NCBI GenBank assembly: GCA_963709645.1
Contig: CAVPXP010000049.1
Span: forward strand, 62,001 to 126,000
Direction of reading: 5' to 3'
Origin: DYRB01 sp963709645
Lineage (GTDB): Bacteria; Pseudomonadota; Gammaproteobacteria; Chromatiales; Chromatiaceae
Length of the DNA stretch: 64,000 bases
Under the pieces are notes generated by a model. The model saw nothing but the letters and a program-made list of their open reading frames with translations. It had not been told where the DNA came from and did not search any database. This document shows, one piece after another, positions 28,718 through 37,232 of this stretch (position 1 is the stretch's first letter; each line of letters starts with the position of its first letter). The position numbers and the translations under genes are program-made.

Positions 28718-29158
28718 TCAACCGAAACGCAGCGGCGCAGGGACCCCGTTGGCCCGATAGAAGCGGTAATCCGCCAGGACGGTCGCATGGTCGAAGGCCA
28801 ATGGCGCGGGCAGCGCATCCAAAGTGAAGACCCCCATCGCGCTGGCGTCGTCTAAGGCTTGAGGGATGCCGCTCGCCTCGGCCACATAGACGAGGGTCAC
28901 GGTGTGGCCTCTCGGGTCCCGCGCTGGGTCCGAGTAGACGCCGAGCAGGGCCCGCAACCTCACCGCGAGTCCCGTCTCCTCCCGGGCCTCCCGCACCGCG
29001 GCCTCCTCGACGCGCTCGCCCACATCCACGAAGCCGCCGGGGATGGCCCATCCGTGGGGCGGGTTCAATCGCTGGATCAGCACGATGGGGCGTTCCGGCC
29101 GATCCACCAGCTCGATGATGGCATCGGCGGCGATGAGCGGGGTGATGGGCTTGGGCAT
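28718..29158 (-). CDS. NUDIX hydrolase
   Basis: A 146-residue NUDIX protein with the complete box GGFVDVGERVEEAAVREA followed by REETGL, giving the G-x5-E-x7-R-E-x2-E-E-x-G arrangement that binds Mg2+ and cleaves nucleoside diphosphate-X bonds. The segment IVLIQRLNPPHGWAIPGG precedes it. The start MPKPITPLIAADAIIEL is preferred over one 13 codons upstream. The substrate (ADP-ribose, oxidised nucleotides or similar) cannot be chosen. This gene is intact although the neighbouring GH94 locus is frameshifted. Confidence 0.9.
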   Translation of the reverse strand: MPKPITPLIAADAIIELVDRPERPIVLIQRLNPPHGWAIPGGFVDVGERVEEAAVREAREETGLAVRLRALLGVYSDPARDPRGHTVTLVYVAEASGIPQALDDASAMGVFTLDALPAPLAFDHATVLADYRFYRANGVPAPLRFG

Positions 29159-29203
29159 GTCCTCGCCTCGTGTCTGTGCCGATGCCGGGGTAGCCACAAT
29201 GCT

Positions 29204-29545
29204 CTAAGCGAAACGCCCTGCCCGCCGCGCGGCCCCCAGGGCGCCTTCGATCCAAGGCCGCAAGACCTCGGCATCGTCCAGTGCGGCCGCCGGGGGAGGG
29301 TAGTAGCCCATGGTCAGAGTGCGGCCATCCTTCCTGGCGTATCGGAAGGGCTCCAGGCCCAGACGCTCGAAACCCGGGCGGTTGGTGGCGTCCGCTTTGA
29401 GGTAAATCGTGTCGTCAACCAGGATGGCGAAGAAGAGGTCGCCCGCATAGATACCGGCCCCACCGAACATTCGCCGGACGCGCAGGGGCTCGAAGTCACT
29501 GAGCAGGTCCCGAACGTAAGCCAGGTACTCGGCACTGACGCTCAT
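29204..29545 (-). CDS. TfoX N-terminal domain protein
   Basis: A 113-residue protein matching the stand-alone TfoX N-terminal domain: EYLAYVRDLLSDFEPLRVRRMFGGAGIYAGDLFFAIL, then YLKADATNRPGFERLG and a C-terminal helical end. The longer TfoX/Sxy proteins regulate competence together with CRP, but single-domain versions like this are widespread with unknown targets. It is encoded 45 bases upstream of the NUDIX gene on the same strand. Confidence 0.85.
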   Translation of the reverse strand: MSVSAEYLAYVRDLLSDFEPLRVRRMFGGAGIYAGDLFFAILVDDTIYLKADATNRPGFERLGLEPFRYARKDGRTLTMGYYPPPAAALDDAEVLRPWIEGALGAARRAGRFA

Positions 29546-29590
29546 CTGGAACTCCGAATCGCAGGATGGCTAGGGTTGTCCCCTCTGCGC

Positions 29591-29887
29591 CTAGAACCGG
29601 AGCACCCCGGAATCGAGCAAGCCGATGAGGACCAGGTAGATGCCGATGACATAGCTGAGGATGTTGGGCCTGACCAGGATGAGTACGCCGGCGACGAGGG
29701 CGATTACCGTCTGGGGACGGAGCGCCTGCCCATAGTAGAAGTGGAGGAGTCCGAGGGCCCCAATGACAAGCAGATAAGCGGCAACCGCGTAGTTCAGGAC
29801 GCGCGGTGCCAGCAGCACGACCATTCCTGCGACGATCGCGACCAGGGCCTGCAGCGGCCATTGCTGAAATACGGCCGAGATGTCCAT
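29591..29887 (-). CDS. DUF3096 small membrane protein
   Basis: A 98-residue protein made of two similar hydrophobic halves: ALVAIVAGMVVLLAPRVLNYAVAAYLLVIG and TVIALVAGVLILVRPNILSYVIGIYLVLIG. The repeated pattern of two helices with a Pro-rich turn marks DUF3096. The start at MDISAVFQQ is preferred over one seven codons earlier. The function of the family is unknown. Confidence 0.8.
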   Translation of the reverse strand: MDISAVFQQWPLQALVAIVAGMVVLLAPRVLNYAVAAYLLVIGALGLLHFYYGQALRPQTVIALVAGVLILVRPNILSYVIGIYLVLIGLLDSGVLRF

Positions 29888-30035
29888 CAGCGTCTTTCTT
29901 CCCCTCACGGTTGCCTGTCGCTATCCTACCCCGAGACGCCTTACAGCATTGGGGCCAAAAGCAAGCGATTGTCTGCGCACACCAAGTCTTCGACGGGCGC
30001 CGCCGGGGCTCCGGGCTGGTATCCTGGTCTGCTCC

Positions 30036-30689
30036 ATGAACAAGGCCAAACGCACCCGTATTTTCCAGCGTCTGCGCGCCGCCAACCCGGCGCCGACCAC
30101 AGAGCTCGATTACGCCAGCCCCTTCGAGCTCTTGGTCGCGGTGATCCTCTCCGCCCAAGCCACGGACAAGGGCGTCAACAAGGCGACCGCCCGCCTCTTT
30201 CCGCTTGCCGACACCCCCGCCGCCATCCTGTCCCTGGGGGAGGACGGCCTACGCGAGCAGATCCGCACCATCGGGCTCTTCAATAGCAAGGCCAGAAATA
30301 TCATCGCCGCCTGCCGCATCCTGGTTGAGCGTCACGGAGGCGAGGTTCCGCGCCGCCGCGAGGACTTGGAGGCGCTGCCGGGGGTGGGGCGCAAGACCGC
30401 CAACGTGGTGCTCAACACCGCCTTTGGCGAACCCACCATGGCGGTGGACACCCACATCTTCCGCGTGGCCAACCGCACCGGCATCGCCCCGGGCAAGACG
30501 CCCCTCGCGGTGGAGCAGCGGCTGATCAAGTGGGTGCCCAAGTCCTTCCAGCGCGACGCCCATCACTGGCTGATCCTGCATGGGCGCTACATCTGCACCG
30601 CGCGCAAGCCAAGCTGCCCTGCCTGCCTGATCCGGGATCTGTGCGATTATCCGGATAAGACGCCGGGGGCTGAGTCTGGCGTGGCCTGA
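30036..30689 (+). CDS. nth: Endonuclease III
   Basis: A 217-residue base-excision repair enzyme, DNA glycosylase/AP-lyase for oxidised pyrimidines. The helix-hairpin-helix LPGVGRKTANVVLN is present with the catalytic lysine in SAQATDKGVNKATA and the catalytic aspartate in VDTHIFRVANR. The [4Fe-4S] loop C-x6-C-x2-C-x5-C is intact near the C terminus (CTARKPSCPACLIRDLC). Length matches the family. It precedes the DUF1841 gene by 43 bases. Confidence 0.96.
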   Translation: MNKAKRTRIFQRLRAANPAPTTELDYASPFELLVAVILSAQATDKGVNKATARLFPLADTPAAILSLGEDGLREQIRTIGLFNSKARNIIAACRILVERHGGEVPRRREDLEALPGVGRKTANVVLNTAFGEPTMAVDTHIFRVANRTGIAPGKTPLAVEQRLIKWVPKSFQRDAHHWLILHGRYICTARKPSCPACLIRDLCDYPDKTPGAESGVA

Positions 30690-30732
30690 ACCCCCCGGAC
30701 GCCATCAGCCCGATCCGGCCCGCCGCGCACCC

Positions 30733-31155
30733 ATGTTCAGCCCAGACCGCGATACCCTGCGACGCTACCTCGCCTCTGCTTGGCACAAGGCGAACGCGGG
30801 CCTGCCGCTGGAACCCCTGGAGCACCAGATCGCGGAACTGGTCCGCGAGCACCCGGAATACCAGCCCCTGCTGGAGGATACGGAGGCCGCGATCAGCCGC
30901 GATTTCGCCCCAGAGGCCGGCGAAACCAACCCCTTCCTGCACCTGGGTCTGCACTTGGCCCTGCTGGAGCAGATCTCCACCGACCGCCCCCCGGGAATTC
31001 GCGACCGTTACCAGCATCTGGTAAGGCGCACCGGCGACGCCCACACCGCTGAGCATCTGGCCATGGAGTGCCTGGCCCAAGCCCTGTGGGAGGCGCAGCG
31101 GGCCCAACGCCAGCCAGACGAAGCGGCCTATCTCGAGTGCCTGGCACGGCTGTGA
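30733..31155 (+). CDS. DUF1841 family protein
   Basis: A 140-residue protein of the proteobacterial DUF1841 family: FSPDRDTLRRYLASAWHKANAGLPLEPLE, then NPFLHLGLHLALLEQISTDRP and HTAEHLAMECLAQALWEAQR. It is mostly helical with conserved histidines in two helices, which could bind metal. It is commonly found beside nth in gammaproteobacteria, as here. Function unknown. Confidence 0.88.
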   Translation: MFSPDRDTLRRYLASAWHKANAGLPLEPLEHQIAELVREHPEYQPLLEDTEAAISRDFAPEAGETNPFLHLGLHLALLEQISTDRPPGIRDRYQHLVRRTGDAHTAEHLAMECLAQALWEAQRAQRQPDEAAYLECLARL

Positions 31156-31407
31156 GCCGCGCCTCGGGCACCTGAAGCCTCGCTGCAAGGACCGCCGCGA
31201 GGCTCCCCCACGCATCCTGCGGTGAAACAAAAACCCGGCGGCCAGGGTCTCACCGAGCGATGACACTTCACGCATCCGGCCCCTTTGCGGAGTTCCTGGG
31301 ATGTGTTATCAATGCCGAACCCTAGTGCAACGGTTGGTCATTTCGAACACACAATCACCGGTGCTGGGTCACGCCAACAACCTTTCGACAACCATCTGGA
31401 GAAGACC

Positions 31408-31761
31408 ATGTCCAACTCAACCATCAAGCCCGTCGCTGCCGCAGTCGGTTTCGCCCTGGTCGGCAGCCTGGCCGTCGCGAACCTGGCCAGCGCAGCCGAA
31501 AACCCCTTTGGTGCCAACCAGCTCAGCCAGGGATACCTCCAGCTTGCCGAGGCGGGCAAGGCCATGGGCGAGGGCAAGTGCGGCGGCGAGAAGATGAGCC
31601 CCGAAGCCAAGATGAAGGCGGAGGGCAAATGCGGTGAGGGCAAGTGCGGCGCCGCCGGTAAGGCCGCCGCCGAGAAGAAGCCCGCCGAGGGCAAGTGCGG
31701 CGGCGCGATGAAGCCCAGCGACATGAAGGCCGGTGAAGGCAAGTGCGGCGGCGCCAAGTAG
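31408..31761 (+). CDS. hvfA: HvfA-family RiPP metallophore precursor
   Basis: A 117-residue precursor with a Sec signal peptide (AAAVGFALVGSLAVANLASAAE), the conserved start of the mature part NPFGANQLSQGYLQLAEAGKA, and five EGKCG motifs that contain all five cysteines. MNIO enzymes, such as the next gene, convert these cysteines (to oxazolone-thioamides in HvfA) and the products bind copper. Lys/Ala/Glu-rich spacers separate the motifs, including one direct EGKCGEGKCG tandem. A GGAGAAG ribosome site precedes the ATG. It is unusual that the signal peptide acts as a long leader: peptides of this group are exported after modification. It heads the hvfABC operon. Confidence 0.88.
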   Translation: MSNSTIKPVAAAVGFALVGSLAVANLASAAENPFGANQLSQGYLQLAEAGKAMGEGKCGGEKMSPEAKMKAEGKCGEGKCGAAGKAAAEKKPAEGKCGGAMKPSDMKAGEGKCGGAK

Positions 31762-31782
31762 GTCCCACCCTCTGAGCCGCCC

Positions 31783-32637
31783 GTGAACGCTCGGCCGTTC
31801 CCCGTTCACGGTGCGGGTCTCGGCCTGCGGCGCTCCTTCATGGACGCCGCGGCCGAGCGGCCCCCCGCCCGAGTGGGGTTCTTTGAGGTTGCACCCGAAA
31901 ACTGGATCGGGATCGGCGGCCGGCTCGGCCGGCAGTTCCGCAACTTCACCGAACGCTACCCCTTCGTCTGCCACGGGCTCTCCCTCTCCATCGGCTCGCC
32001 GTCGCCACTGGACGAGGGCTTCGTCAAGCGCCTCAAGGGCTTTCTCGACACCCACGGCATCCGCGCCTATTCGGAGCACCTGAGCTACTGCTCCGACGAT
32101 GGCCACCTCTACGACCTGCTGCCCATCCCCTTCACCGAGGAGGCGGTTCGGCACGTCGCCGCCCGGGTGCGCCGGGTGCAGGACATGCTGGAGCGGCGCA
32201 TCGCCCTGGAGAACGTCTCCTACTATGCGGCCCCGAGCCAGGAGATGCCCGAGATCGACTTCATCAACGCCGTGCTGGAGGAGGCCGACTGCGACCTCCT
32301 GCTCGACGTCAACAACATCTACGTCAACTCCATCAACCACTGCTACGACCCGGTAGGCTTTCTCGCACAGCTCCCCGCGAGGCGCATCCTGTACGCCCAT
32401 GTCGCCGGGCACTACGAAGAGGCCCCCGACCTGCGGGTGGATACCCACGGGGCTGATGTGATCGACCCGGTCTGGGCCCTGCTGGCCGAGGCCTATGCAC
32501 GCTTCGGGGTCTTTCCGACCCTCCTGGAGCGCGACTTCAACATTCCGCCGCTGGACGAACTGGTGGAGGAGGTCAGCACGATCGCCCGCCTCCAAGCCGA
32601 TGCCGACCCGGGCCAGGTGCGCATGGTCCATGGTTGA
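31783..32637 (+). CDS. hvfB: HvfB-type MNIO peptide maturase (DUF692)
   Basis: A 284-residue TIM-barrel enzyme of the multinuclear non-heme iron oxidase family (DUF692). Metal-ligand segments in order are VCHGLSLSIG, AYSEHLSY, ALENVSYYA, LLLDVNNIYVN, YAHVAGHYE, VDTHGADV and TLLERDFNIPP, giving the His/Asp/Glu set expected for two or three irons. It would use O2 to rearrange the cysteine residues of the EGKCG motifs of the upstream precursor. It starts 21 bases after hvfA (GTG) and overlaps hvfC by eight bases, so the partners are coupled. Confidence 0.92.
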   Translation: MNARPFPVHGAGLGLRRSFMDAAAERPPARVGFFEVAPENWIGIGGRLGRQFRNFTERYPFVCHGLSLSIGSPSPLDEGFVKRLKGFLDTHGIRAYSEHLSYCSDDGHLYDLLPIPFTEEAVRHVAARVRRVQDMLERRIALENVSYYAAPSQEMPEIDFINAVLEEADCDLLLDVNNIYVNSINHCYDPVGFLAQLPARRILYAHVAGHYEEAPDLRVDTHGADVIDPVWALLAEAYARFGVFPTLLERDFNIPPLDELVEEVSTIARLQADADPGQVRMVHG

Positions 32638-33409
32638 GAAGCCGGCCGTCGTCGGGCGCCGCTTCACCGAGGTGCAGCGGGCCTTCGCCGCCCATATCCG
32701 CGACCCGGAGGGGCAGCCGCGCCCGGCGGGCGTAGAAGAACGCCGCATGGCGATCTATCGCGAGCTGGTCTTCAACAACGTCGCCTCCCTACTCGCCACC
32801 AACTTCCCGGTCATTCGGCAAATCCTGAGCGACGACCACTGGGATGGGTTGGTAAGGGGCTTCTTCATTCACCACCGCTGCACAACCCCCCTCTTCCACG
32901 AGTTGGGACAAGAGTTCCTGGCCTATCTCCAGGAGACACGCGCCGGGGACACGCAAGACCTGCCCTTCTTGCTGGAGCTGGCCCACTACGAGTGGGTCGA
33001 GCTGACCCTGGACATCAGCGAAGACGAGCCCGAACTGACCCTGGCCGACCCCAACGGCGACTTGATGGCCGGGGCCCCGATGGTCTCGCCGCTGGCCTGG
33101 AACCTGAGCTACCGCTTCCCCGTGCACCGCATCGGTCCCGGACATCAGCCCGAGGCGCCGCCTCCCGAGCCAACGCATCTGGTGGTCTACCGCACACGCC
33201 AGGGGCAGGTGGAATTCCTCGAGATCAACGCCGTCACCCAGCGGCTGCTGCAGTTGCTGCAAGAAAATCCCGCCGCCACGGGTATTGAGATCCTGACCGG
33301 CATCGCCGAGGAGTTGCGTCACCCGATGCCCGAAAAAGTCATCGAGGCCGGACGTGACCTGCTCGCGGACCTGCGGACGCGCGACATCCTGGTTGGGACG
33401 AGGCGCTGA
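32630..33409 (+). CDS. hvfC: HvfC-type RiPP maturation partner (DUF2063)
   Basis: A 259-residue protein of the DUF2063 group (older name: putative DNA-binding domain). It has FTEVQRAFAAHIRDP, then RRMAIYRELVFNNVASLLATNFPVIRQIL and FFIHHRCTTPLFHELGQEFLAYLQ, all helical, then a C-terminal beta/winged-helix part (THLVVYRTRQGQVEFLEIN) like a RiPP recognition element. In bufferin and Hvf systems this protein binds the precursor and presents it to the MNIO enzyme. Its ATG lies eight bases inside hvfB. No DoxX-like fourth gene follows. Confidence 0.88.
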   Translation: MVEKPAVVGRRFTEVQRAFAAHIRDPEGQPRPAGVEERRMAIYRELVFNNVASLLATNFPVIRQILSDDHWDGLVRGFFIHHRCTTPLFHELGQEFLAYLQETRAGDTQDLPFLLELAHYEWVELTLDISEDEPELTLADPNGDLMAGAPMVSPLAWNLSYRFPVHRIGPGHQPEAPPPEPTHLVVYRTRQGQVEFLEINAVTQRLLQLLQENPAATGIEILTGIAEELRHPMPEKVIEAGRDLLADLRTRDILVGTRR

Positions 33410-33747
33410 CGCCGAACCCAGGTTCCTTCGCTTGGCCCTGGTCCTTCTGGACGGAGGGCGCTACCTGAGCGCCGACTACTGGATCGCGCGGCGTTGGCGT
33501 ACCCCTTCCTGACCCGCCCCGCCTTCCCCGACGGGTGCGCACCCCTCCGCGCCCCGAGCATGACAGTGCTGTTACACTCCTGTTGTGCAAGGGGATGAGT
33601 CTTGGTGCCCACCAAGTCATGGGCGGCACCTTGCTCCATCGCCGGCCACGACCGATGCCAGGTTTCGAGAGTCCTTCTCGATACCCGGCACCATCAGACG
33701 CCAAACCCGTTTCCGCGGGTGGCGGGCACAACCGGAGGAAGACCAGC
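33410..33747. other. Intergenic between hvfC and the host-attachment gene
   Basis: No gene is supported. A less GC-rich patch near 33555-33600 (containing ttacactcctg) probably carries the promoter for the next gene. No terminator with a T-tract is visible after hvfC. Confidence 0.4.
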
Positions 33748-34182
33748 ATGATGACGACCTGGGTCCTTGTCGCCGATGCTTACCGAGCACGCTTCTTCGG
33801 CGCGGAGCGGCCGGCCAGTCCCCTAAGTGAAATCCGCGACCTCGCCTCACCCGAGGCCCGGCTGCACGAGGGCGACCTGGTCAGCGACAAGAGCGGGCGC
33901 GACCGAAATCCAAAGGTTGGCGGGCACGGTCTCGGTGAAACCGGTAGCGTCAAACACGACCTCGCCGACCGTTTCGCCCAACAAGTCTGCGATCTCCTCG
34001 AATCGGCCCGCGTCGGGGGTGAGTTATCCAAGCTCTATGTCATCGCGGCCCCGGCCTTCCTCGGCCTGCTGCGCAAGCACCAATCCCCGTCCCTCAGGCA
34101 CTTGGTCGCCGGCGAGATCGACAAGTCCGTCGCTGCCCAAGAGCCCGCCAGCATCCGCAAGCACCTGCCCGAGTACCTGTAA
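33748..34182 (+). CDS. Host attachment family protein
   Basis: A 144-residue protein of the family named after a protein required for Agrobacterium attachment to host cells. Features are TWVLVADAYRARFFGAE at the start, the central Gly-rich acidic segment (DLVSDKSGRDRNPKVGGHG), LADRFAQQVCDLLESAR and the end LYVIAAPAFLGLLRKH with IRKHLPEYL. The fold resembles the eRF1 domain/actinobacterial stalled-ribosome factors, and a role in translation stress rather than host contact is more plausible in a free-living bacterium. GGAGGAA precedes the ATG by seven bases. Confidence 0.85.
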   Translation: MMTTWVLVADAYRARFFGAERPASPLSEIRDLASPEARLHEGDLVSDKSGRDRNPKVGGHGLGETGSVKHDLADRFAQQVCDLLESARVGGELSKLYVIAAPAFLGLLRKHQSPSLRHLVAGEIDKSVAAQEPASIRKHLPEYL

Positions 34183-34442
34183 AGGGCGGGGCGCTGCTCA
34201 GGGCCGCGCTCGCGGGCTGGCCAGCCCTCATATCAAGTGCTGCCGGGGGCTTGGTCCTTCGATGAACCCGAACTCCGGGATCGGATCCCCGGACGGAACC
34301 GGATGTTCGACCAAGGGCGGGCCGGGGGCCCCTGGGAGCCTGGGAGCGAGGCCGAGCGGGTGACATGGATTCAGGTGAGGCGCGGGTTGGGGTCCAGGTC
34401 CGGTAGGGCCGGGACAGCCCCACACCGACAGACCCCTGTGAT

Positions 34443-34530
34443 TGGCGGAGAGGGAGGGATTCGAACCCCCGGACGCTTGCGCGTCAACGGTTTTCAAGAC
34501 CGCCGCTTTAAGCCGCTCAGCCACCTCTCC
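34443..34530 (-). tRNA. tRNA-Ser (UGA)
   Basis: An 88-base serine tRNA read on the minus strand, starting GGAGAGGTGGCTGAGCGG and ending CTCTCCGCCA, with the CCA encoded. The anticodon loop is CTTGAAA, giving anticodon UGA. A long variable arm (GACGCGCAAGCGTC) and the GGTTCGAATCC T-loop are present. The acceptor stem GGAGAGG pairs perfectly. Confidence 0.96.
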
Positions 34531-34768
34531 AGATACGCGGTGCGCCTGCCAGGGTTCGCAACCAAGCCAGGTTGGAGCAGGCCGATCCCGCCCCCACCTG
34601 CGTGAGGTAAGGATACCCAATTTCAGGGTGGTGACAAACCGTTGCCCGCGATGGGCCCATCTGGGGTTGCAGTTTCCCAGTCCGCCGGTATCCTTCGCGG
34701 AACTGTCGGGCTGAGTCCTGGTCTCATCCGGCGTCCATGACTTTCGACAAACGAGGAGAATCGTTCCA

Positions 34769-35440
34769 ATGGCAAATTTCGACTACGCTGTTGCCCAGAG
34801 TGCGAGCCGCGCCCTCAGTGCCAACAAGGTCCTCAAGAACACCTACCTGCTGCTGGCAGCGACGCTGGGCTTCAGCGCGCTCACCGCAACCCTGTCGGTC
34901 GCCCTGCAGGTGCCGAGCTGGACCTATCTGGTCTCGGTCATCGTGGCCATGCTGATGGGCATCTTCGTGCTGCCGCGGACCGCCAATTCCGCCAGCGGCA
35001 TCGGCGTCATCTTCGGCATTACCGGCCTGCTGGGGTTCGGCCTCGGGGCCATCCTGAGCATGTACCTGGCCCTGCCCCAGGGACCGCAGATCGTCGGTAC
35101 GGCGTTCGGCGGTACGGCCCTGATCTTCCTTGGCTTGTCGGGCTACGCCCTGACCAGCAAGCGCGACTTCAGCTTCATGGGCGGCTTCCTGTTCGCCGGC
35201 ATGATGGTCCTGGTGATCGCGATGCTGGCGAACATCTTCCTGGCCATGCCGGCGCTGTCGCTGGCCATCTCCGCAGGCATCATTCTGGTCATGAGCGGGT
35301 TTATCCTCTTCGACACCGGCCGCATCGCCCGCGGCGAAGAGACCAATTACATCATGGCCACCTACGGCATCTACCTGAGCATGTTCAACATCTTCATCAG
35401 CCTGCTGCAGATCCTCGGGATCATGGGCGGCGACGACTAA
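34769..35440 (+). CDS. Bax inhibitor-1/YccA family membrane protein
   Basis: A 223-residue protein with seven hydrophobic helices, matching bacterial Bax inhibitor-1 (YccA/YbhL) proteins. Typical features are LSANKVLKNTYLLLAATLGFSALTA at the start, DTGRIARGEETNYIMATYGIYLSMFNIF with its conserved acidic and Asn residues, and LLQILG near the end. YccA-type members interact with the FtsH protease; others are calcium leak channels. GAGGAGA lies before the ATG and an intrinsic terminator follows the stop. Confidence 0.92.
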   Translation: MANFDYAVAQSASRALSANKVLKNTYLLLAATLGFSALTATLSVALQVPSWTYLVSVIVAMLMGIFVLPRTANSASGIGVIFGITGLLGFGLGAILSMYLALPQGPQIVGTAFGGTALIFLGLSGYALTSKRDFSFMGGFLFAGMMVLVIAMLANIFLAMPALSLAISAGIILVMSGFILFDTGRIARGEETNYIMATYGIYLSMFNIFISLLQILGIMGGDD

Positions 35441-35472
35441 CCGGTTGACGAGGCGGCCTTGACGGCGCAGGA

Positions 35473-35499
35473 CCCCGGCCGCTTGCCGGGGTTTTTTTT
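35473..35499 (+). terminator. Rho-independent terminator
   Basis: A perfect 7-bp stem (ccccggc / gccgggg) with loop CGCTT followed by eight T residues, 32 bases past the stop of the Bax-inhibitor gene. It is a textbook intrinsic terminator. Confidence 0.93.
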
Positions 35500-35598
35500 G
35501 CCCATGGAGGGCCCCCCGATTCTCCCTTCTGTCATGCCGCCGCGTCCCAGCCCCCAGGCGCGCCACGATCCTTTGTTCGATACCGCGGAGCAAACACC

Positions 35599-35784
35599 AT
35601 GGATCTTTTCCTCAAGATCGCCGCTGGGGTCTTCCTGGTGATGATGCTGTTCTACATGTGGCCGGCCTTCAAGCACTGGCAGGAGCACGGCCCCAAAGCG
35701 GAAAAGGGCGACTGGATGGCGGCCGCTCTACCCCTAGGCGCCGTGGTGCTGCTCGTCATCCTGCTGGTCATCTCGGTACGCTGA
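35599..35784 (+). CDS. Small two-helix membrane protein
   Basis: A 61-residue protein with two hydrophobic segments (FLKIAAGVFLVMMLFYMW and AALPLGAVVLLVILLVISV) joined by a charged loop PAFKHWQEHGPKAEKGDW. Similar small proteins are found across gammaproteobacteria without assigned role. Good hydrophobic spacing and codon use support it as real. It converges on serS, whose stop lies 15 bases beyond. Confidence 0.7.
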   Translation: MDLFLKIAAGVFLVMMLFYMWPAFKHWQEHGPKAEKGDWMAAALPLGAVVLLVILLVISVR

Positions 35785-35799
35785 GAGGACCGCGCCGAG

Positions 35800-37074
35800 C
35801 TAGCCGAGCCGATCCAACCCGCCCAAATAGGGGCGCAGCGCGTCCGGGATGCGCACCGATCCGTCGGCCTCCTGGTAGTTTTCCAGCACGGCAACTAGGG
35901 TGCGCCCGACAGCCAGGCCGGACCCGTTGAGGGTGTGGAGCAACTCGGGTTTGCCGGTCTCCGGATTGCGCCAGCGCGCCTGAAGGCGGCGGGCCTGGAA
36001 GTCCTCGAAGTTGCTGCACGAGGAGATCTCCCGGTAACGCCCCTGGCTGGGGAGCCAGACCTCGAGGTCGTAGGTCTTGGCCGAGGAGAAGCCCAGGTCT
36101 CCAGTACAGAGGGTCACCACCCGGTAAGGGAGTCCGAGGCGCTGGAGTATGGCCTCGGCGTGGCCTGTGAGGGCCTCATGTGCGGCGTAGGAGTCCCGGG
36201 GGCGGACTGCCTGGACCAGCTCGACCTTCTCGAACTGGTGCTGGCGAATCATGCCGCGGGTGTCCTTGCCGTGGGAGCCAGCCTCGCTGCGGAAGCAGGG
36301 GGTGTGGGCAACCCATTTGCAGGGCAGGGCTTCGGCATCGACGATGACGTCACGCACCAGATTGGTGACCGGGACCTCGGCGGTGGGGATCAGGTAGTAG
36401 TCTCGCTCCGCCGGCACCTTGAACAGGTCAGTCTCGAACTTCGGCAACTGCCCGGTCCCGCGCAAGCTGTCGGCGTTGACCAGGTAAGGGACATAGACCT
36501 CTGTGTAGCCATGCTCTGTGGTGTGCACGTCGAGCATGAGCTGGATCAAAGCGCGGTGCAGCCGGGCCAGGGGGCCGCTCAGTACGACAAAGCGCGATCC
36601 GGCGAGCTTGGCGGCAGCGTCGAAGTCCATCCAGCCCCGGCGGCCGCCAAGCTCCACGTGGTCCTTGGGATCGAAGTCGAAACGCGCCGGATCCCCCCAG
36701 CGACGCTCCTCTCGGTTGTCAGCCTCATCGCGCCCGTCGGGGACGTCCGGGCTCGGCAGGTTTGGCAGACCCAGCGCGATCTCGGAGACCTCATCCTGGA
36801 TAGCGACGAGCGAGTCCCCCAAGGCCGTGAGGCGCGCCCCGAGATCATCCACCTCTGCGAGCAAGGGGGCGATGTCGTTGCCAGCCGCCTTGGCTTTCCC
36901 GATAGCCTTGGAGCGGACGTTGCGCTGGGCCTGGAGCTCCTGGACGTCCACCTGAACCGCCTTGCGGCGGGTCTCCAGGGCCTCGAATCGGGCCCTGTCC
37001 AACACCATGCCGCGGCGCTTGAGCTGCTCGGCGACCCTGGCCAGATCGGTTCTCAAAAGACGTGGGTCCAGCAT
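35800..37074 (-). CDS. serS: Seryl-tRNA synthetase
   Basis: A 424-residue class II synthetase that charges tRNA-Ser. The N-terminal coiled-coil arm that recognises the long variable arm of tRNA-Ser covers about residues 25-100. Motif 2 (FRSEAGSHGKDTRGMIRQHQFEKVEL) and motif 3 (NGSGLAVGRTLVAVLENYQ) are intact, as is the serine-pocket region TAEVPVTN. Length matches the family. Its cognate tRNA-Ser is encoded 1.3 kb away. Confidence 0.97.
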   Translation of the reverse strand: MLDPRLLRTDLARVAEQLKRRGMVLDRARFEALETRRKAVQVDVQELQAQRNVRSKAIGKAKAAGNDIAPLLAEVDDLGARLTALGDSLVAIQDEVSEIALGLPNLPSPDVPDGRDEADNREERRWGDPARFDFDPKDHVELGGRRGWMDFDAAAKLAGSRFVVLSGPLARLHRALIQLMLDVHTTEHGYTEVYVPYLVNADSLRGTGQLPKFETDLFKVPAERDYYLIPTAEVPVTNLVRDVIVDAEALPCKWVAHTPCFRSEAGSHGKDTRGMIRQHQFEKVELVQAVRPRDSYAAHEALTGHAEAILQRLGLPYRVVTLCTGDLGFSSAKTYDLEVWLPSQGRYREISSCSNFEDFQARRLQARWRNPETGKPELLHTLNGSGLAVGRTLVAVLENYQEADGSVRIPDALRPYLGGLDRLG

Positions 37075-37232
37075 GGGGATTTATCCGTCTCCACGGGGCC
37101 GGGGAGGCGACGTGCTCCGGCTTCACGTGTTCGCGCGGGAATCGGAAAGAGCTGTATTGCGCCACCCGACCACGGAAAAGAGCGCCATTCTACACGCGGG
37201 CCAGGGGTCCTTCTTGGCCTAGACCAATCAGG

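Noticed and set aside
34443..34530. tRNA-Ser as an integration site
   Set aside because: No integrase gene and no repeated tRNA 3' end were seen on either side.
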